NCBI RefSeq assembly: GCF_031326345.1
Contig: NZ_CP133671.1
Location: 5,146,001 to 5,210,000, forward strand
Direction: 5' to 3'
From: Aureispira sp. CCB-E
GTDB taxonomy: Bacteria > Bacteroidota > Bacteroidia > Chitinophagales > Saprospiraceae
DNA: 64,000 nucleotides
The notes beneath the pieces are model-generated. The model was given only the letters and a program-made list of their open reading frames with translations, was not told the DNA's origin and did not search any database. Of this stretch, positions 51,013 to 60,678 are shown piece by piece (positions within the stretch are counted from its first letter, which is position 1; each line of letters begins with the position of its first letter). A program made the translations under genes and the position numbers.

Positions 51013-51678
51013 CTATACTTTTTTTAAGGGTAAGTCTTTACTTAGCTTGAATATAGAATCATCTAACTTCTTTCTTTCAATTTTTTGAGGGACAAACTTT
51101 CTATCACAAGTGGGAAACCCATTAACATCCCATGCAATAACCATAGAGTTTAAAGTGCTATCAATTACATCAGTACAAGCATTTTTTTCATTGTTTTTGG
51201 GAAACTTTTTAGAACAGTAATATACATATTCAACTGTATAGTCTATAGGTTCGCTGAGAAACTTAATTTCGAATATAGTAATATTACATTTAAAACCTAA
51301 GAACTTTTTATGTCCTTCTGACTTTACATCAATTATTTTAGTTTGATTTTTATCTTCTGAACAGTAATACCAGAATATAGAATCTCTTTTAGGGGAATAT
51401 GAAAAATTTTTTCCTTCATCTTTTAGAAGTAGCCTTTCTTCTATAAGAGTGTTTTGGGAGGAATAATACTTGGATAAAACTTTATTCCCTTTCACATACT
51501 TTATAAGTTTAGTGCCTGTAATTTCAGACAATCTTTCATCACTGACTCCTTCAATGTTTGATTTTGTGATTATTTCGTATGTAATTATCCCTTCAAAAAT
51601 TTTTGGAGCTTTATGAAGAGAGTTTTCTTGAGGGAAAAATAACGAGCAAATTAATAAGATTGAAGAAATACTTTTCAT
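51013..51678 (-). CDS. Secreted cassette protein, GLPGLI-like
   Basis: 221 aa. Signal peptide about 1-17. FEGIITYEIITKSNIEG, then KYVKGNKVLSKYYSSQNTLI and IDVKSEGHKKFLGFKCNITI follow the pattern of GLPGLI-like secreted Bacteroidota proteins (strand, modified-core, then KFLGYKC-type motif). Role of that family is not well known; a periplasmic or surface location is likely. Cassette ends TTAGGCACAG and TTGTGCCTAA are perfectly complementary. Confidence 0.72.
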   Translation of the reverse strand: MKSISSILLICSLFFPQENSLHKAPKIFEGIITYEIITKSNIEGVSDERLSEITGTKLIKYVKGNKVLSKYYSSQNTLIEERLLLKDEGKNFSYSPKRDSIFWYYCSEDKNQTKIIDVKSEGHKKFLGFKCNITIFEIKFLSEPIDYTVEYVYYCSKKFPKNNEKNACTDVIDSTLNSMVIAWDVNGFPTCDRKFVPQKIERKKLDDSIFKLSKDLPLKKV

Positions 51679-51763
51679 GCTTTAGAATCAGTTTGAGGTT
51701 TTTATGATTTATTGTAAAGTCTTTAAAATAGAAAGTTTGAGTTTGGGATGAAAAATTGTGCCT

Positions 51764-51800
51764 AACGGTCGTCTTTGGTACGCCCAATTCCATTCACCAC
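51764..51800. repeat. Truncated attC-like repeat, edge of the main array
   Basis: The core AACGGTCG is followed by sequence unlike other repeats. Nothing further to 52093 is recognisable except a palindromic stretch GCGCGTACGCATACGC at 52048-52063. Cassette order breaks here and resumes at 56320. Confidence 0.6.
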
Positions 51801-52093
51801 CCAAGATGAATTAAAATTTTTAGGTTCATTTCTCGGATATTCGTCTACATTTGTCTACATAGTTTAGCATAACAAAAGGTCATATCTTATTTTAATAAAT
51901 AAGTAAGCCAATTGTTATTAGACGTTTATTTATTACCCTACAAAGTAAGTTTAGTTTGACTGCTGTTTTTTTTGTTAAAACAAAATTAATTCATTTTTGA
52001 ACAAAAAAACAACATTATTAGATATTATTAGGAATAAAGCCTGACTGCGCGTACGCATACGCAAGGCAGAATTATTTTTCGTATATTAAAAGC

Positions 52094-52980
52094 ATGAACT
52101 ATGATAACTTAAAAAAGAATCCGACAAATTTCTTGTCTCTAACGGGCCTAAAGGTAGAAGAGTTTGAAAAACTTCTATCCGTATTTTATGGTGTATGGGT
52201 TCGATATTTTCGATGGCATACATTGGAAGGTAAAAAACATAAATTTCCAAATGCTAGACCAGAGCAAGACACCAAAACATTAGCTACTGTCGAAGACAAA
52301 TTACTATTTGTATTGGTTTATTTAAAAAATTACCCTTTGCAGCAATTTCAAGCAGCCAATTTTGGGCTGTCCCAAGCAAAGGTTAGTATTTGGATGAAAC
52401 TACTTCAACCATTGCTATTAGAAAGTCTCAAACAACTAGGAGTTGTGCCCTTACGAGAAGGGCATAAATTGGCACAATTACTAGAAGAATTTGGTGACGA
52501 TTCTTATAACCAAGACGTAACAGAACGTAGTATACATCGAAACTCTGACCAAGATGTTCAAGAAAGCCAATATAGTAACAAAAAAAAAGACATTCCATAA
52601 AGAACAACTTGATTGGTGCTAATAGCCAGCAAATTTTGTTCTTAAGCCAGACACGCGATGGAACTGTATTTGATAAGCGAATTGCTGATGAAGAAAACTG
52701 TACTTTTCCTGAAGGAATCTACCTTCGTCAAGATAAAGGTTTTCAAGGTTATGCTCCTCCAGGAGTCCACATACAACAACCAATTAAAAAGCCAAGAGGT
52801 AAGCAATTAAGTGCTGTTGCAAAATGGTTTAATGCTTCTTTTGGGAGTATGAGAATTTCAATTGAGCATGCTATCTCAGGCATAAAACGTTGTTTGTTGG
52901 TCTGGATGACAGTCGCCACCTAGCAGAAATGAAATACACGAATGAGAAAGGAGAGGAAGTTGTTGCAAAAGTGAATTATT
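52094..52980 (+). pseudogene. Broken IS5-like (DDE_Tnp_4) transposase
   Basis: The first part (52094-52600) has the helix-turn-helix opening FLSLTGLKVEEFEKLLSVFY and LATVEDKLLFVLVYLKNYPL, then QQFQAANFGLSQAKVSIWMK. The catalytic DG region is missing or frameshifted near 52600. The second part (52609-52923) keeps FLSQTRDGTVFDKRIADEEN, RQDKGFQGYAPPGV and the Glu in RISIEHAISGIKRCL. A further frameshift follows near 52920 (MKYTNEKGEEVVAKVNYLKL). Not functional. Confidence 0.85.
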
Positions 52981-53134
52981 TGAAATTAACTCGAAAGTAG
53001 TCGTTAAGCTTAATTTTAGATAATAGAGGGTAAGTTTCATTGAAGCTTATCCTTTATTTTTTTAGACTGAAAAAGTATGTTAAAATTGGCAATAATTTGA
53101 TATTTTTGATATTGAGTTATAAACCTTATCTACC

Positions 53135-53692
53135 ATGAAAAAAGCCATTATATATATCATAGCAATCAACCTTTCCCAAATCATTCGTTTTTCACCACTG
53201 ATTCTCATCACAGGAATATTGAACTCCTGCTATATTGGGGAGCATAGCACAGAGCGCCAAAGAGCTATAAAGATTAATGTAAAAGAAGCAAAAGGATTAG
53301 TATTGAAAATTGAAGAATACATTCCTGAAAATGATTCTCTTACTTTTTTGGATATAACATTTCACAATCCAACAGATTCACATCGGACAGCTTATTGGTA
53401 TAACTTTAATTATGCTAAAAATAAAATTCCGTTAAGCCTCAATATCTCTGTAAAAGAGAAAAATGGTGATTATCTATGGCATAAATTCACTATGTCTTAT
53501 TATATGGATCCAGGAGTGTATAAGATGTATAAAAAGTATACTGAGCAAATAGATATAATGCCAGGAAGTACCTTTAAAAGAAGAGTAGAATTAAATTGGA
53601 TAGGAAAAAAGAAAGGAGAGTATGAGTTTACACTTCATTATTTTAGGGATGTTTTGGAGTCAAATACTATAAATGTAAGTGTTAAATATTAG
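53135..53692 (+). CDS. Putative lipoprotein, unknown function
   Basis: 185 aa. Long hydrophobic start with a lipobox-like ILNSC at about 28-32, then a beta-sandwich-like domain (NVKEAKGLVLKIEEYIPEND, IMPGSTFKRRVELNWIGKKK, GEYEFTLHYFRDVL). No known family. It stands outside the cassettes, between two dead elements. Confidence 0.7.
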   Translation: MKKAIIYIIAINLSQIIRFSPLILITGILNSCYIGEHSTERQRAIKINVKEAKGLVLKIEEYIPENDSLTFLDITFHNPTDSHRTAYWYNFNYAKNKIPLSLNISVKEKNGDYLWHKFTMSYYMDPGVYKMYKKYTEQIDIMPGSTFKRRVELNWIGKKKGEYEFTLHYFRDVLESNTINVSVKY

Positions 53693-53776
53693 TATTATAT
53701 TATTCAGATGGTGTAGGTCAATCATGGTTGTTTTGATTTTAGGTTATCGTAATATTGAGGACTGCCTACTTTTTGC

Positions 53777-54471
53777 TTATCTAAGTGAATTGTAGAAATG
53801 GCATAAAACAAAGAACATTTTTGTAAGTAAGGCATAAGTATAAATGTCGGATAGTCTGGTTTTAACAGATAAAAAGTGTCCTTTTGAATGCAAATTCTGT
53901 ATAAGTTCATCCTTTAAAACAGTTGACATTTGCTCCCATTCATCGTAGTCTAAGTTATTATTCAGTCTTATGGAAATCTGAGCTGAGAAATGATATTTAT
54001 CTACTTCAATATTAGAAAATAACAGACCTTCAGAATAAACGATATATTCTAATTCATTTTCATCAACCAAAGCATTAACAGCTTGTTTTAGTTTATCCTC
54101 TTTTATCTTGAGCAATTTTTTCTCATAGTTTATCAAGGTAGTATCACACGCCCGAAGCAAAGAGTTAAAGGTTATTTGCCACTCCTGGAGTTGACGTTCT
54201 AAATCAACTAAGAGAAAAGGATCCCCCAATCACATCTATCACTCTGTTCTAAAACATCTTGATAAAAATCTTCTATTTCTTTACGTTGAGGGAGAAGAAC
54301 AGAATCCTCTAGGTAATCGACAAGGCTTTGTAAATCTTCTTTTATCCATGTTTGCAATACTATATTTTTATTGACGTAAGCAGTATCAATAATTCCTACT
54401 TTAGTGGATTGTCCTACCGTTACAGTATTGATAGACAACATCAAAGACATAAGAAGTATAATAATTAACAT
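53777..54471 (-). pseudogene. OmpH/Skp-like chaperone gene, split by frameshift
   Basis: The first part (54208-54471) has a signal peptide and STKVGIIDTAYVNKNIVLQT, then LVDYLEDSVLLPQRKEIEDF, like the start of OmpH family proteins. The second part (53777-54229) overlaps in another frame: ERQLQEWQITFNSLLRACDT then KLKQAVNALVDENELEYIVY. A single frameshift near 54215-54229 separates them. OmpH-like proteins assist outer-membrane proteins in the periplasm. Divergent from standard Skp; assignment moderate. Confidence 0.6.
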
Positions 54472-54571
54472 AGATTTATTATTTAGGTGGACAAAAATAG
54501 TTAGGGTAGCTGTGAAAAAGAATAAAGCTACCCTACTTAGGATAAATTTAACCTACCCTAAAAGATGAGTT

Positions 54572-55735
54572 TTACCAATCCACCCCATCCAAAGCATCAT
54601 TCACCACCTTATTGGAAAGGTGCAAATAAATCATAGTTGTTTCAATCTTAGAATGCTGTAAAATCGACTTCAGAACATGTAATGGAATTTTAGAAGCTAA
54701 ATGAGTCGCAAAGGTATGCCGAGCCACATGGCTGCTAATTGCCTTATTAATCCCAGCACGAGCCGCCAACAATTTCAACGTTCGATTAAAATATTGATTG
54801 GTATATTGATGAAAAACTAGGACATGAGGAGCTGCGCCAGAAATTAAATGTTTTTGGATGAGCTGCTCAGGTTTCTTCAAGTGCAATTTGTACAAAGGAA
54901 GTAAAAGTTGCTTGCCTGTCTTTTGGGCAATGATGTTTAGGAGCAGACCTTCTTTTTCCTGTTCAATGTTTTGGTGTTGAATATTACAAGCATCTGAAAA
55001 ACGCAAACCTGTATAACAAGAAAACAAAAACATATCTCGAATCAACTCCAGATAAGACTCTTTGGGAGAAAAACTCAAGGCTTCTAGGCGCTCGACTTCC
55101 TCCCAGACCAATACTAGGCGCTCAGTAGCGACCGTTTTAGGCTTAAATTTTAAGTATGGATTTTTATGCGCTTCAAAACTTCCTTTACTAATAGCCAAAT
55201 TAATGTATTTGCGTACTTGTTTGTGATGTGTGAATACGGTATTGGTGTGCAAATTCTTTTTATATAAAAAGGTATCAAAATCGTGAATCAAGTTAAAATT
55301 CAATTCTGAGAATTGAACATCTTTTCGAAAGTCAGTCCAATGATTGAGCGCAGCTTTGTGTTTCCCCTTCGTTTCTTTAGATAGTTTGGTATCTGCAGCA
55401 AGTTCGCAACGCCAAAAATCAGTAAAAGACTCTACATCTTCATAACGAAAGAAATCTTCTACCTGGTTAATAGTAATAACGCCGTTCTTTTTGATGCAAT
55501 CCAAAGCAAAGGCTTCTAGTGCATTAATTTGTCTTCTAATTTCAGCATTGTATTGAAAAGTGTTGGGATGATCAATAACTTGCTTGAGTCGTTTGCTCCA
55601 TTGAAAGGGGGTAACGTAAATTCCAGTAGAGAAGAATTTACATTGGTCTTTTGTGTAAGCTCTGATTTGAATTAGTCCAGTTCCGTTCTTTCGTAGTTTG
55701 TTTTTGTAGTTGTGGACAACAGAAAATTGAATCAT
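54572..55735 (-). CDS. Tyrosine recombinase (Bacteroidota integrase type)
   Basis: 387 aa. Arm-binding N-domain (QIRAYTKDQCKFFSTGIYVT), SAM-like core-binding domain (about 110-200, FTDFWRCELAADTKLSKETK), catalytic domain with Arg in SCYTGLRFSDACN, His-x-x-Arg in SSHVARHTFATHL, His in LQHSKIETTMIY and Tyr nucleophile in MIYLHLS. All five residues are visible. This is the usual integrase of Bacteroidota mobile elements; I see no extra IntI-type insertion, so it need not be the cassette recombinase. Fragments of relatives lie at 23701 and 29279. Confidence 0.92.
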   Translation of the reverse strand: MIQFSVVHNYKNKLRKNGTGLIQIRAYTKDQCKFFSTGIYVTPFQWSKRLKQVIDHPNTFQYNAEIRRQINALEAFALDCIKKNGVITINQVEDFFRYEDVESFTDFWRCELAADTKLSKETKGKHKAALNHWTDFRKDVQFSELNFNLIHDFDTFLYKKNLHTNTVFTHHKQVRKYINLAISKGSFEAHKNPYLKFKPKTVATERLVLVWEEVERLEALSFSPKESYLELIRDMFLFSCYTGLRFSDACNIQHQNIEQEKEGLLLNIIAQKTGKQLLLPLYKLHLKKPEQLIQKHLISGAAPHVLVFHQYTNQYFNRTLKLLAARAGINKAISSHVARHTFATHLASKIPLHVLKSILQHSKIETTMIYLHLSNKVVNDALDGVDW

Positions 55736-56211
55736 AGTTTGTTCTTTTTTATAGAAAGCTACGGAAAAAGCCTTCTATTTGGTGAACAAACGAAGAACAA
55801 AAAGCCCTGTAAACAGATGTAAAAGAGAGAAAAGCGAACAAAAAATAAAAGCAGCATTAAACGGCTGAAACAGCGATGTAGCCTATGTTTTATGCTGCTA
55901 AATGTAGACTTTTGATAGTCTGAGTAGCGCCCACAACAGAATGAGTAATGCATTTTATATCACTCTGTGAACGAATAAGATAAGAAAATTGTTTTATTTC
56001 GGGTACTAAAGTAGGGCAAAAAGAGAAAGGCTTCTTTCTACACAAAGTAACATATTGTCAATATGCCTCAAGATTAGGAATTCTTAGAGTTTTTTTAATA
56101 ATCTCCATCATTTTTCCCTTATCTCAGTGCCTACCTATCTTGACTAACTCTATCAATCTGTTTTTCAAAAAAAGAGCCTTCTAGAACAATGGGCAACTAA
56201 GCGCTAATTTA

Positions 56212-56294
56212 TTGAAATTACACAAGAGCTATTTTACCAACTGTACTCGGGGTGTTCAGTGCAACAACACGATAAAATTAGTGGGATCTCATGG
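56212..56294 (+). repeat. Intergenic repeat, inverted relative to copy at 26861
   Basis: See 26861-26944. It is followed by an inverted pair AAAATTAGTGGG and CCCACTTAATTTT at 56275-56308. The rest of 55736-56315 shows no gene; it should hold the recombinase promoter. Confidence 0.6.
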
Positions 56295-56315
56295 ACCCAC
56301 TTAATTTTGATCGCT

Positions 56316-56322
56316 AATTGTT
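56316..56322. repeat. Right core of a lost attC-like repeat
   Basis: AATTGTT followed by GTATGCCG. The bases TTGTATGCC are perfectly complementary to GGCATACAA before the core at 59326, so 56321-59325 is one cassette of about 3 kb. Confidence 0.7.
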
Positions 56323-56336
56323 GTATGCCGTACTTT

Positions 56337-57365
56337 TTACATTTTCTCTCTGAACCAATTACTTACTTGTGCAATTGACTCATTTACTTCAACATCTTGG
56401 TCGTAGTAATTAAATTGGTGGAAAGGCGAATCCAATTCGGTATTCATCCAATATAATTTTTTGTCAGTCGTGACAATGTCATTAAAAAACTTCTTGGTGT
56501 AATTTGGTAATACCGCTCCATCTGAATGTACCATCAATACAGGTTTATTGATTTGTTTAGCATAAGGCATTGGGTCTATTGTTAGCCAATCTTCCCAACT
56601 TGCAACGGCAAATTTGTCGTTGCTCCATTCTTTTACTGCACCTCGTTCTGGATTTAGATAATAATCATAAGGTCCATACATTGCAGCGGTTTCATCAGTT
56701 TCAGATATACTTGGAATGTATTTTATTTCTCCTGTTTCCGCATAGGTTTTCTTCGCCTCTTGTGCCGCTTTAATTTTTGTTTGAACACCTTCTTCTCCAC
56801 CATAAAATAGTTTTACAGCTTCGGCATCGTGTAACCAAGAAGCTACGGTAGAAACTGATTTAATCCTATTATCTTCCGCAGATGCCATAAGTGTGTACAT
56901 AGCTCCAGCACACACGCCAAAAGCACCAATTTTATCGTTATTAACTTCATCTAATGATGCTAAATACGTTACTGCGTTTTTAACATCTTCTTTTTTAAGG
57001 TTAGGGCTTTCAAAAAAACGTGGTTCTCCTTCGCTTTCACCAAAATTTCTGAAATCAAAAGCCAAAGTAATAAATCCTTCTTTTGCTAACTTTTCGGCAT
57101 ATAATCCTGCCATTTGTTCTTTGACGGTAGTCCAGCTTCCTGAAACTACAATAGCCGGATACTTTTTACCTGACTCATAATTTTCAGGGTAATATAGGTT
57201 CCCGATTAAATTCAATCCTTCACTTTTAAAATTTATTTTCTTCATTGTTTCTTGTTTTACTGTTGTTGTGGTTTCTGAAATGTTTTGAATTTCTGTGTTA
57301 TTTGATTTTTGACCACACGAAACCATAAGTGTGGTTATGATTGTTATTACTATTATTCTTTTCAT
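56337..57365 (-). CDS. Alpha/beta hydrolase lipoprotein (dienelactone-hydrolase-like)
   Basis: 342 aa. Lipobox VSC at about 15-17. Core domain: KKYPAIVVSGSWTTVKEQMA, FITLAFDFRNFGESEGEPRF, nucleophile region KIGAFGVCAGAMYTLMAS where Cys replaces the usual Ser (GVCAGA), as in dienelactone-hydrolase-like enzymes; acid in VLMVHSDGA and His in DSPFHQFNYYDQ. It is the last of three genes in the largest cassette. A deleted paralogue lies at 21422. Confidence 0.88.
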   Translation of the reverse strand: MKRIIVITIITTLMVSCGQKSNNTEIQNISETTTTVKQETMKKINFKSEGLNLIGNLYYPENYESGKKYPAIVVSGSWTTVKEQMAGLYAEKLAKEGFITLAFDFRNFGESEGEPRFFESPNLKKEDVKNAVTYLASLDEVNNDKIGAFGVCAGAMYTLMASAEDNRIKSVSTVASWLHDAEAVKLFYGGEEGVQTKIKAAQEAKKTYAETGEIKYIPSISETDETAAMYGPYDYYLNPERGAVKEWSNDKFAVASWEDWLTIDPMPYAKQINKPVLMVHSDGAVLPNYTKKFFNDIVTTDKKLYWMNTELDSPFHQFNYYDQDVEVNESIAQVSNWFREKM

Positions 57366-57370
57366 ATTGG

Positions 57371-58303
57371 TTATTTTAATTTATTTAACAATCCAAAAGC
57401 ACGAGCCGCAGTTATTGGATTAAAAATTTCTACATATTCTGTTATTTTTTCCTCCTCATTAAACTTAAATATGGAATAGTAATCATTGCTATAAACTCCT
57501 GCATTGTTCTTCAATTTGATATTACCTGTATATTTTACGAATACAATATTTGGGTCTTCCATAGCGTATATTGCATCTATAGGAAAAGACATTCCATCAA
57601 AATTGGGAAATACAGGTTCCCAATACTTTTTAATGGCTTCTTTTCCGTTAGCTCCTTTTGGAAATATATCGGAATGATAGGGGTTTATATGCTTTGCATC
57701 TTCGGCAAATAAATTGGCTACTTCGGTAGCATTTTCATTTTCTAATGCTTTAAAAAATGCTTTTACAACTGATTTATTTCGTTCGCCAACTGTTGGTTGG
57801 TTGGGTTTTCCTGCTACTTTATTAATTGCTTTTTGTGGAAGCGATAGATTTCCATCTTGGTATTTTAAGTTGAAGGTCATTGCACTCACTTTCCATTGCT
57901 TGTTCTCTTTAATTAATTCAAAATTGTACGTACCGACAACTGTCCAAACCGAACCATTTTCATCTTCTAAATAGTGTGTAGCCGTTCCATAAGCAAAAAC
58001 TTCTGCCTTATCATTTTGAATGACTTCTTGAATGTTTCCTATTTGATGATGCGTATGGGTAAATCCTGGCAAAATGGTTTTCCAAGCATTAGTAATTTGA
58101 TTAGGTGTTAATTTTGATATTGGATTTCCCATAGAGGAATAATCTAACAGGACTTCATTGGCAAAATAGTTTTCTAATTTGCCCCATTGGTTTTGGTCGG
58201 TGGCTACAAATAACTGTGTAACCACATCTTTTGGTTGTTCCATATGCTGTGCTTTTAATTGTGCTAAAACAAGTATTAATAGTGTTGTAAGTATTGTTCT
58301 CAT
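57371..58303 (-). CDS. Secreted double NTF2/SnoaL-like protein
   Basis: 310 aa. Signal peptide 1-18 (ending AQLKAQ). Two NTF2-like domains in tandem: about 25-150 (DVVTQLFVATDQNQWGKLEN, HTHHQIGNIQEVIQNDKAEV) and about 180-310 (NKSVVKAFFKALENENATEV, GKEAIKKYWEPVFPNFDGMS). The second resembles SnoaL-like polyketide-cyclase-related proteins. Substrate unknown. It ends 5 bases before the hydrolase start, so the two are cotranscribed, probably under the AraC regulator. Confidence 0.85.
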   Translation of the reverse strand: MRTILTTLLILVLAQLKAQHMEQPKDVVTQLFVATDQNQWGKLENYFANEVLLDYSSMGNPISKLTPNQITNAWKTILPGFTHTHHQIGNIQEVIQNDKAEVFAYGTATHYLEDENGSVWTVVGTYNFELIKENKQWKVSAMTFNLKYQDGNLSLPQKAINKVAGKPNQPTVGERNKSVVKAFFKALENENATEVANLFAEDAKHINPYHSDIFPKGANGKEAIKKYWEPVFPNFDGMSFPIDAIYAMEDPNIVFVKYTGNIKLKNNAGVYSNDYYSIFKFNEEEKITEYVEIFNPITAARAFGLLNKLK

Positions 58304-58385
58304 AACTCTTAAATTTTATGACAATACAAAGTTGCACAGATAGAAGCGACATTAGTTTATAAAATCAAAGCAAGAAGTATGAAAA

Positions 58386-59303
58386 TCAAAGAATGGTTTC
58401 TTTTCTATACGTATTCGGTGATTTAGAAGTCAGTTTTTTAAAGAAACTACTAAAGTTATTAGGCGAATCAAAATAAAGCGAATAGGCAATTTCTTTGATA
58501 CTTTTCTCGGTATGAATGAGTTGTGATTTCGCTAAATTTAACAGATGATTTTGGATGTGTTGTTTAGCGGTTAAGCCAGTAATCTCTTTAACAATTTTAT
58601 TCAAATGATTAGGATGTATGCTCAGTTTTTGAGCGTAATACGAAGTGGAATGTAAATTAGCAAACGTTTCTAAAGCTTTATTTTGAAAACTCGTTTCAAT
58701 GAGGGTTTGAAAACGTGATAGCAATTTCAAATCAGTTTTCCTAATGGCTCCCAAAGCATCCTTTTGTGAAATGCTTTTGCCAAAATAACGTTTCACAAAG
58801 TTCAGTAGCAATAAGACGTAAGATTCAATCAGTTGAAATTTGTCAGACTTGTTATTTTGATATTCTGACTGTATAGATTGATAGATTTTGGAAATAGTTT
58901 CTACATCTTCTTGTGCTACTTCAAAAGGCATATCCTTTTCAATTTTAAGGAATGGGAAATGCTGTAAAATATCCTGCAAAAAATAAGATTTAGCAATAAA
59001 CTCTTGCGAAAACATAATATAAAACCCTTCCCAATTGGGTTTTATGTCCCAAGATAAAATTTGAAAAGGCGAATTGAAAAAGATAGTCGCTCCTTCGGGA
59101 AAATCAGTATGATGACCTACTCTTGCTTTTCCACTTCCGCTTGACTTTACAGCAATGGCATAAAATTCGTGCCTAAATGGTGGCATTTCATTTATTACGG
59201 TGGCCATATTGTCCTGAAAATTCCGAATATCGAAATGCGGATGTATAGGCGATGAAATGTTAATCGCTTTGCAATATTCTGGTATGGTTTTATAATGATT
59301 CAC
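58386..59303 (-). CDS. AraC-family transcriptional regulator
   Basis: 305 aa. Cupin-like sensing part (about 10-110, HTDFPEGATIFFNSPFQILS), helical linker, then the AraC double HTH (about 205-305: SIHPNHLNKIVKEITGLTAK, SIKEIAYSLYFDSPNNFSSF, FKKLTSKSPNTYRKE). It likely activates the two genes downstream (57371, 56337), which share its cassette. Finding a regulator together with its targets in one cassette is unusual. Confidence 0.9.
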   Translation of the reverse strand: MNHYKTIPEYCKAINISSPIHPHFDIRNFQDNMATVINEMPPFRHEFYAIAVKSSGSGKARVGHHTDFPEGATIFFNSPFQILSWDIKPNWEGFYIMFSQEFIAKSYFLQDILQHFPFLKIEKDMPFEVAQEDVETISKIYQSIQSEYQNNKSDKFQLIESYVLLLLNFVKRYFGKSISQKDALGAIRKTDLKLLSRFQTLIETSFQNKALETFANLHSTSYYAQKLSIHPNHLNKIVKEITGLTAKQHIQNHLLNLAKSQLIHTEKSIKEIAYSLYFDSPNNFSSFFKKLTSKSPNTYRKETIL

Positions 59304-59325
59304 GTAGTTCTATTGTATGGCATAC

Positions 59326-59469
59326 AACGTTGCTATATATAACGTGCCGCAAGCTATGCGCCACTAAAGATAAGTTTTTCCCAGAGCAAAATCGTAGATT
59401 TTGCGGAGTCTCACATACGACGAGAATTTAGCTTTAGCCCGTACGTGGGATGGCGATATACAGATTGTT
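59326..59469. repeat. attC-like repeat
   Basis: AACGTTGCTATATATAACGTGCC to ATATACAGATTGTT; palindrome GCAAAATC-gta-GATTTTGC. Confidence 0.88.
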
Positions 59470-59488
59470 AGATGCAGTCTTTTTTATT

Positions 59489-60034
59489 TTATAGTAAGCC
59501 AATAACTTTTTTATATGCTTTCAATGAATTTTCAATCTCTTTTCTAGTTATGTCATTTGGATTTCCCCATCGATTTAGAGCTTCAGAGTCTAAATTTCTC
59601 TCAAGAGTATGCAGAAGAAGCTTTTTCAATTCATTCACAATTTTTCCCTCAAGCATAAATTGAGCAAAACAGATTCCAATTATTACTTGATCTGTTCTTA
59701 TTGCATAATGAAAAGCATCATATTTATCTTTGATTTCATCAAGAAACTTACGAGGGAGTTTTTTAGTCCAAATATTGAAGTTTTCAGCTTTGTCACACCA
59801 TGGATTTAGTTTGCTTTTTAAGAACTCAACGGAACATTTATTGCGGTTTTTAGGTCTCCACTCGAGGTAATCCATCCAAGAATCCCAAATTCTATCAGAA
59901 CATGAAATATCCATTTCTCCATAAGAAGTGAAAAATTCAGGAGTTATAGCCAATACTTTTTTAGCATCGGGATGCAACTGAAATTTGTAATCTTTTAATA
60001 AAGAGTCTTCCAATTCTTGTAATGAATTTCTCAT
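59489..60034 (-). CDS. Cassette protein, unknown function
   Basis: 181 aa, cytosolic, helical, with many Trp (SDRIWDSWMDYLEWRPKNRN, CDKAENFNIWTKKLPRKFLD). No family recognised. It follows 60061 by 26 bases; the two share one cassette. Confidence 0.67.
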   Translation of the reverse strand: MRNSLQELEDSLLKDYKFQLHPDAKKVLAITPEFFTSYGEMDISCSDRIWDSWMDYLEWRPKNRNKCSVEFLKSKLNPWCDKAENFNIWTKKLPRKFLDEIKDKYDAFHYAIRTDQVIIGICFAQFMLEGKIVNELKKLLLHTLERNLDSEALNRWGNPNDITRKEIENSLKAYKKVIGLL

Positions 60035-60060
60035 AGTTTAATAGGTTTCGTGGGATAGCT

Positions 60061-60498
60061 TTAATACTCATCCCAACTAATATCTTTAGCAAAATCAAAC
60101 CAATTTAGCTTTTCTATCTCTTCCAATACTTTAGATTCAAATGGAGGGGTGAATTGATTTTGAAAACAGATTAATGTAAGTTCAGAAATACCACCAATTT
60201 CAGGTTTTGATGTACCATGATGTCTTAATCCTGCAACACAAATAAAACTTGGAAGGCTCATGGGCTTACCAAATGGATATTCTCTTCCTATATCTATTGG
60301 AGTTTGTTCTGGTTCAATAAGAATGTATTTGGCATCATTAGTTAGTTTTAATGCTTTTTGAGGAATAAATTTTAAAATTCGTTCATTCATTTTATCATGA
60401 GGTACACCTTCAATAAGCCCTTCATAAGTATGCCATTGATGAAGACTCGTAATACTAACTGTTTTATCTTTAAAATTTATTTCCATAGTACTTGTCAT
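60061..60498 (-). CDS. Cassette protein, unknown function
   Basis: I place the start at ATG 60498 (MTSTMEINFKDKTV) because an upstream ATG at 60525 lies in the attC-like end; 60486 is another option. About 145 aa, beta-rich (IKFIPQKALKLTNDAKYILI-like strands, SLPSFICVAGLRHHGTS, ISELTLICFQNQFTPP). No signal, no family. Cassette ends TTAGATGCAG and TTGCATCTAA are perfectly complementary. Confidence 0.67.
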   Translation of the reverse strand: MTSTMEINFKDKTVSITSLHQWHTYEGLIEGVPHDKMNERILKFIPQKALKLTNDAKYILIEPEQTPIDIGREYPFGKPMSLPSFICVAGLRHHGTSKPEIGGISELTLICFQNQFTPPFESKVLEEIEKLNWFDFAKDISWDEY

Positions 60499-60527
60499 AT
60501 TCTTTTGGGTGAACCTTGATTGCATCT

Positions 60528-60669
60528 AACGTGAGCGCCTATGACGTGCCCGAAGCTATGCGTAACGAAATATAGCTAATCCCTAGAGCAAAATCGCAGA
60601 TTTTGCGGAGCGAGATATGCCACGAGGCTTTAGCTTTAGCCCGACTGGGATGACCATATATAGATTGTT
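60528..60669. repeat. attC-like repeat
   Basis: AACGTGAGCGCC to TATATAGATTGTT; palindrome GCAAAATC-gca-GATTTTGC. Confidence 0.88.
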
Positions 60670-60678
60670 ATCGACAGT

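Noticed and set aside
54572-55735. Calling the recombinase an integron integrase
   Set aside because: No IntI-specific insertion is visible and the N-terminal arm-binding domain is that of ordinary Bacteroidota integrases; its position inside the array is not at an attI-like edge.
55759-55953. 64-aa minus-strand open frame upstream of the recombinase
   Set aside because: Cys/Phe/Leu-rich with no initiation context; likely the recombinase leader region.
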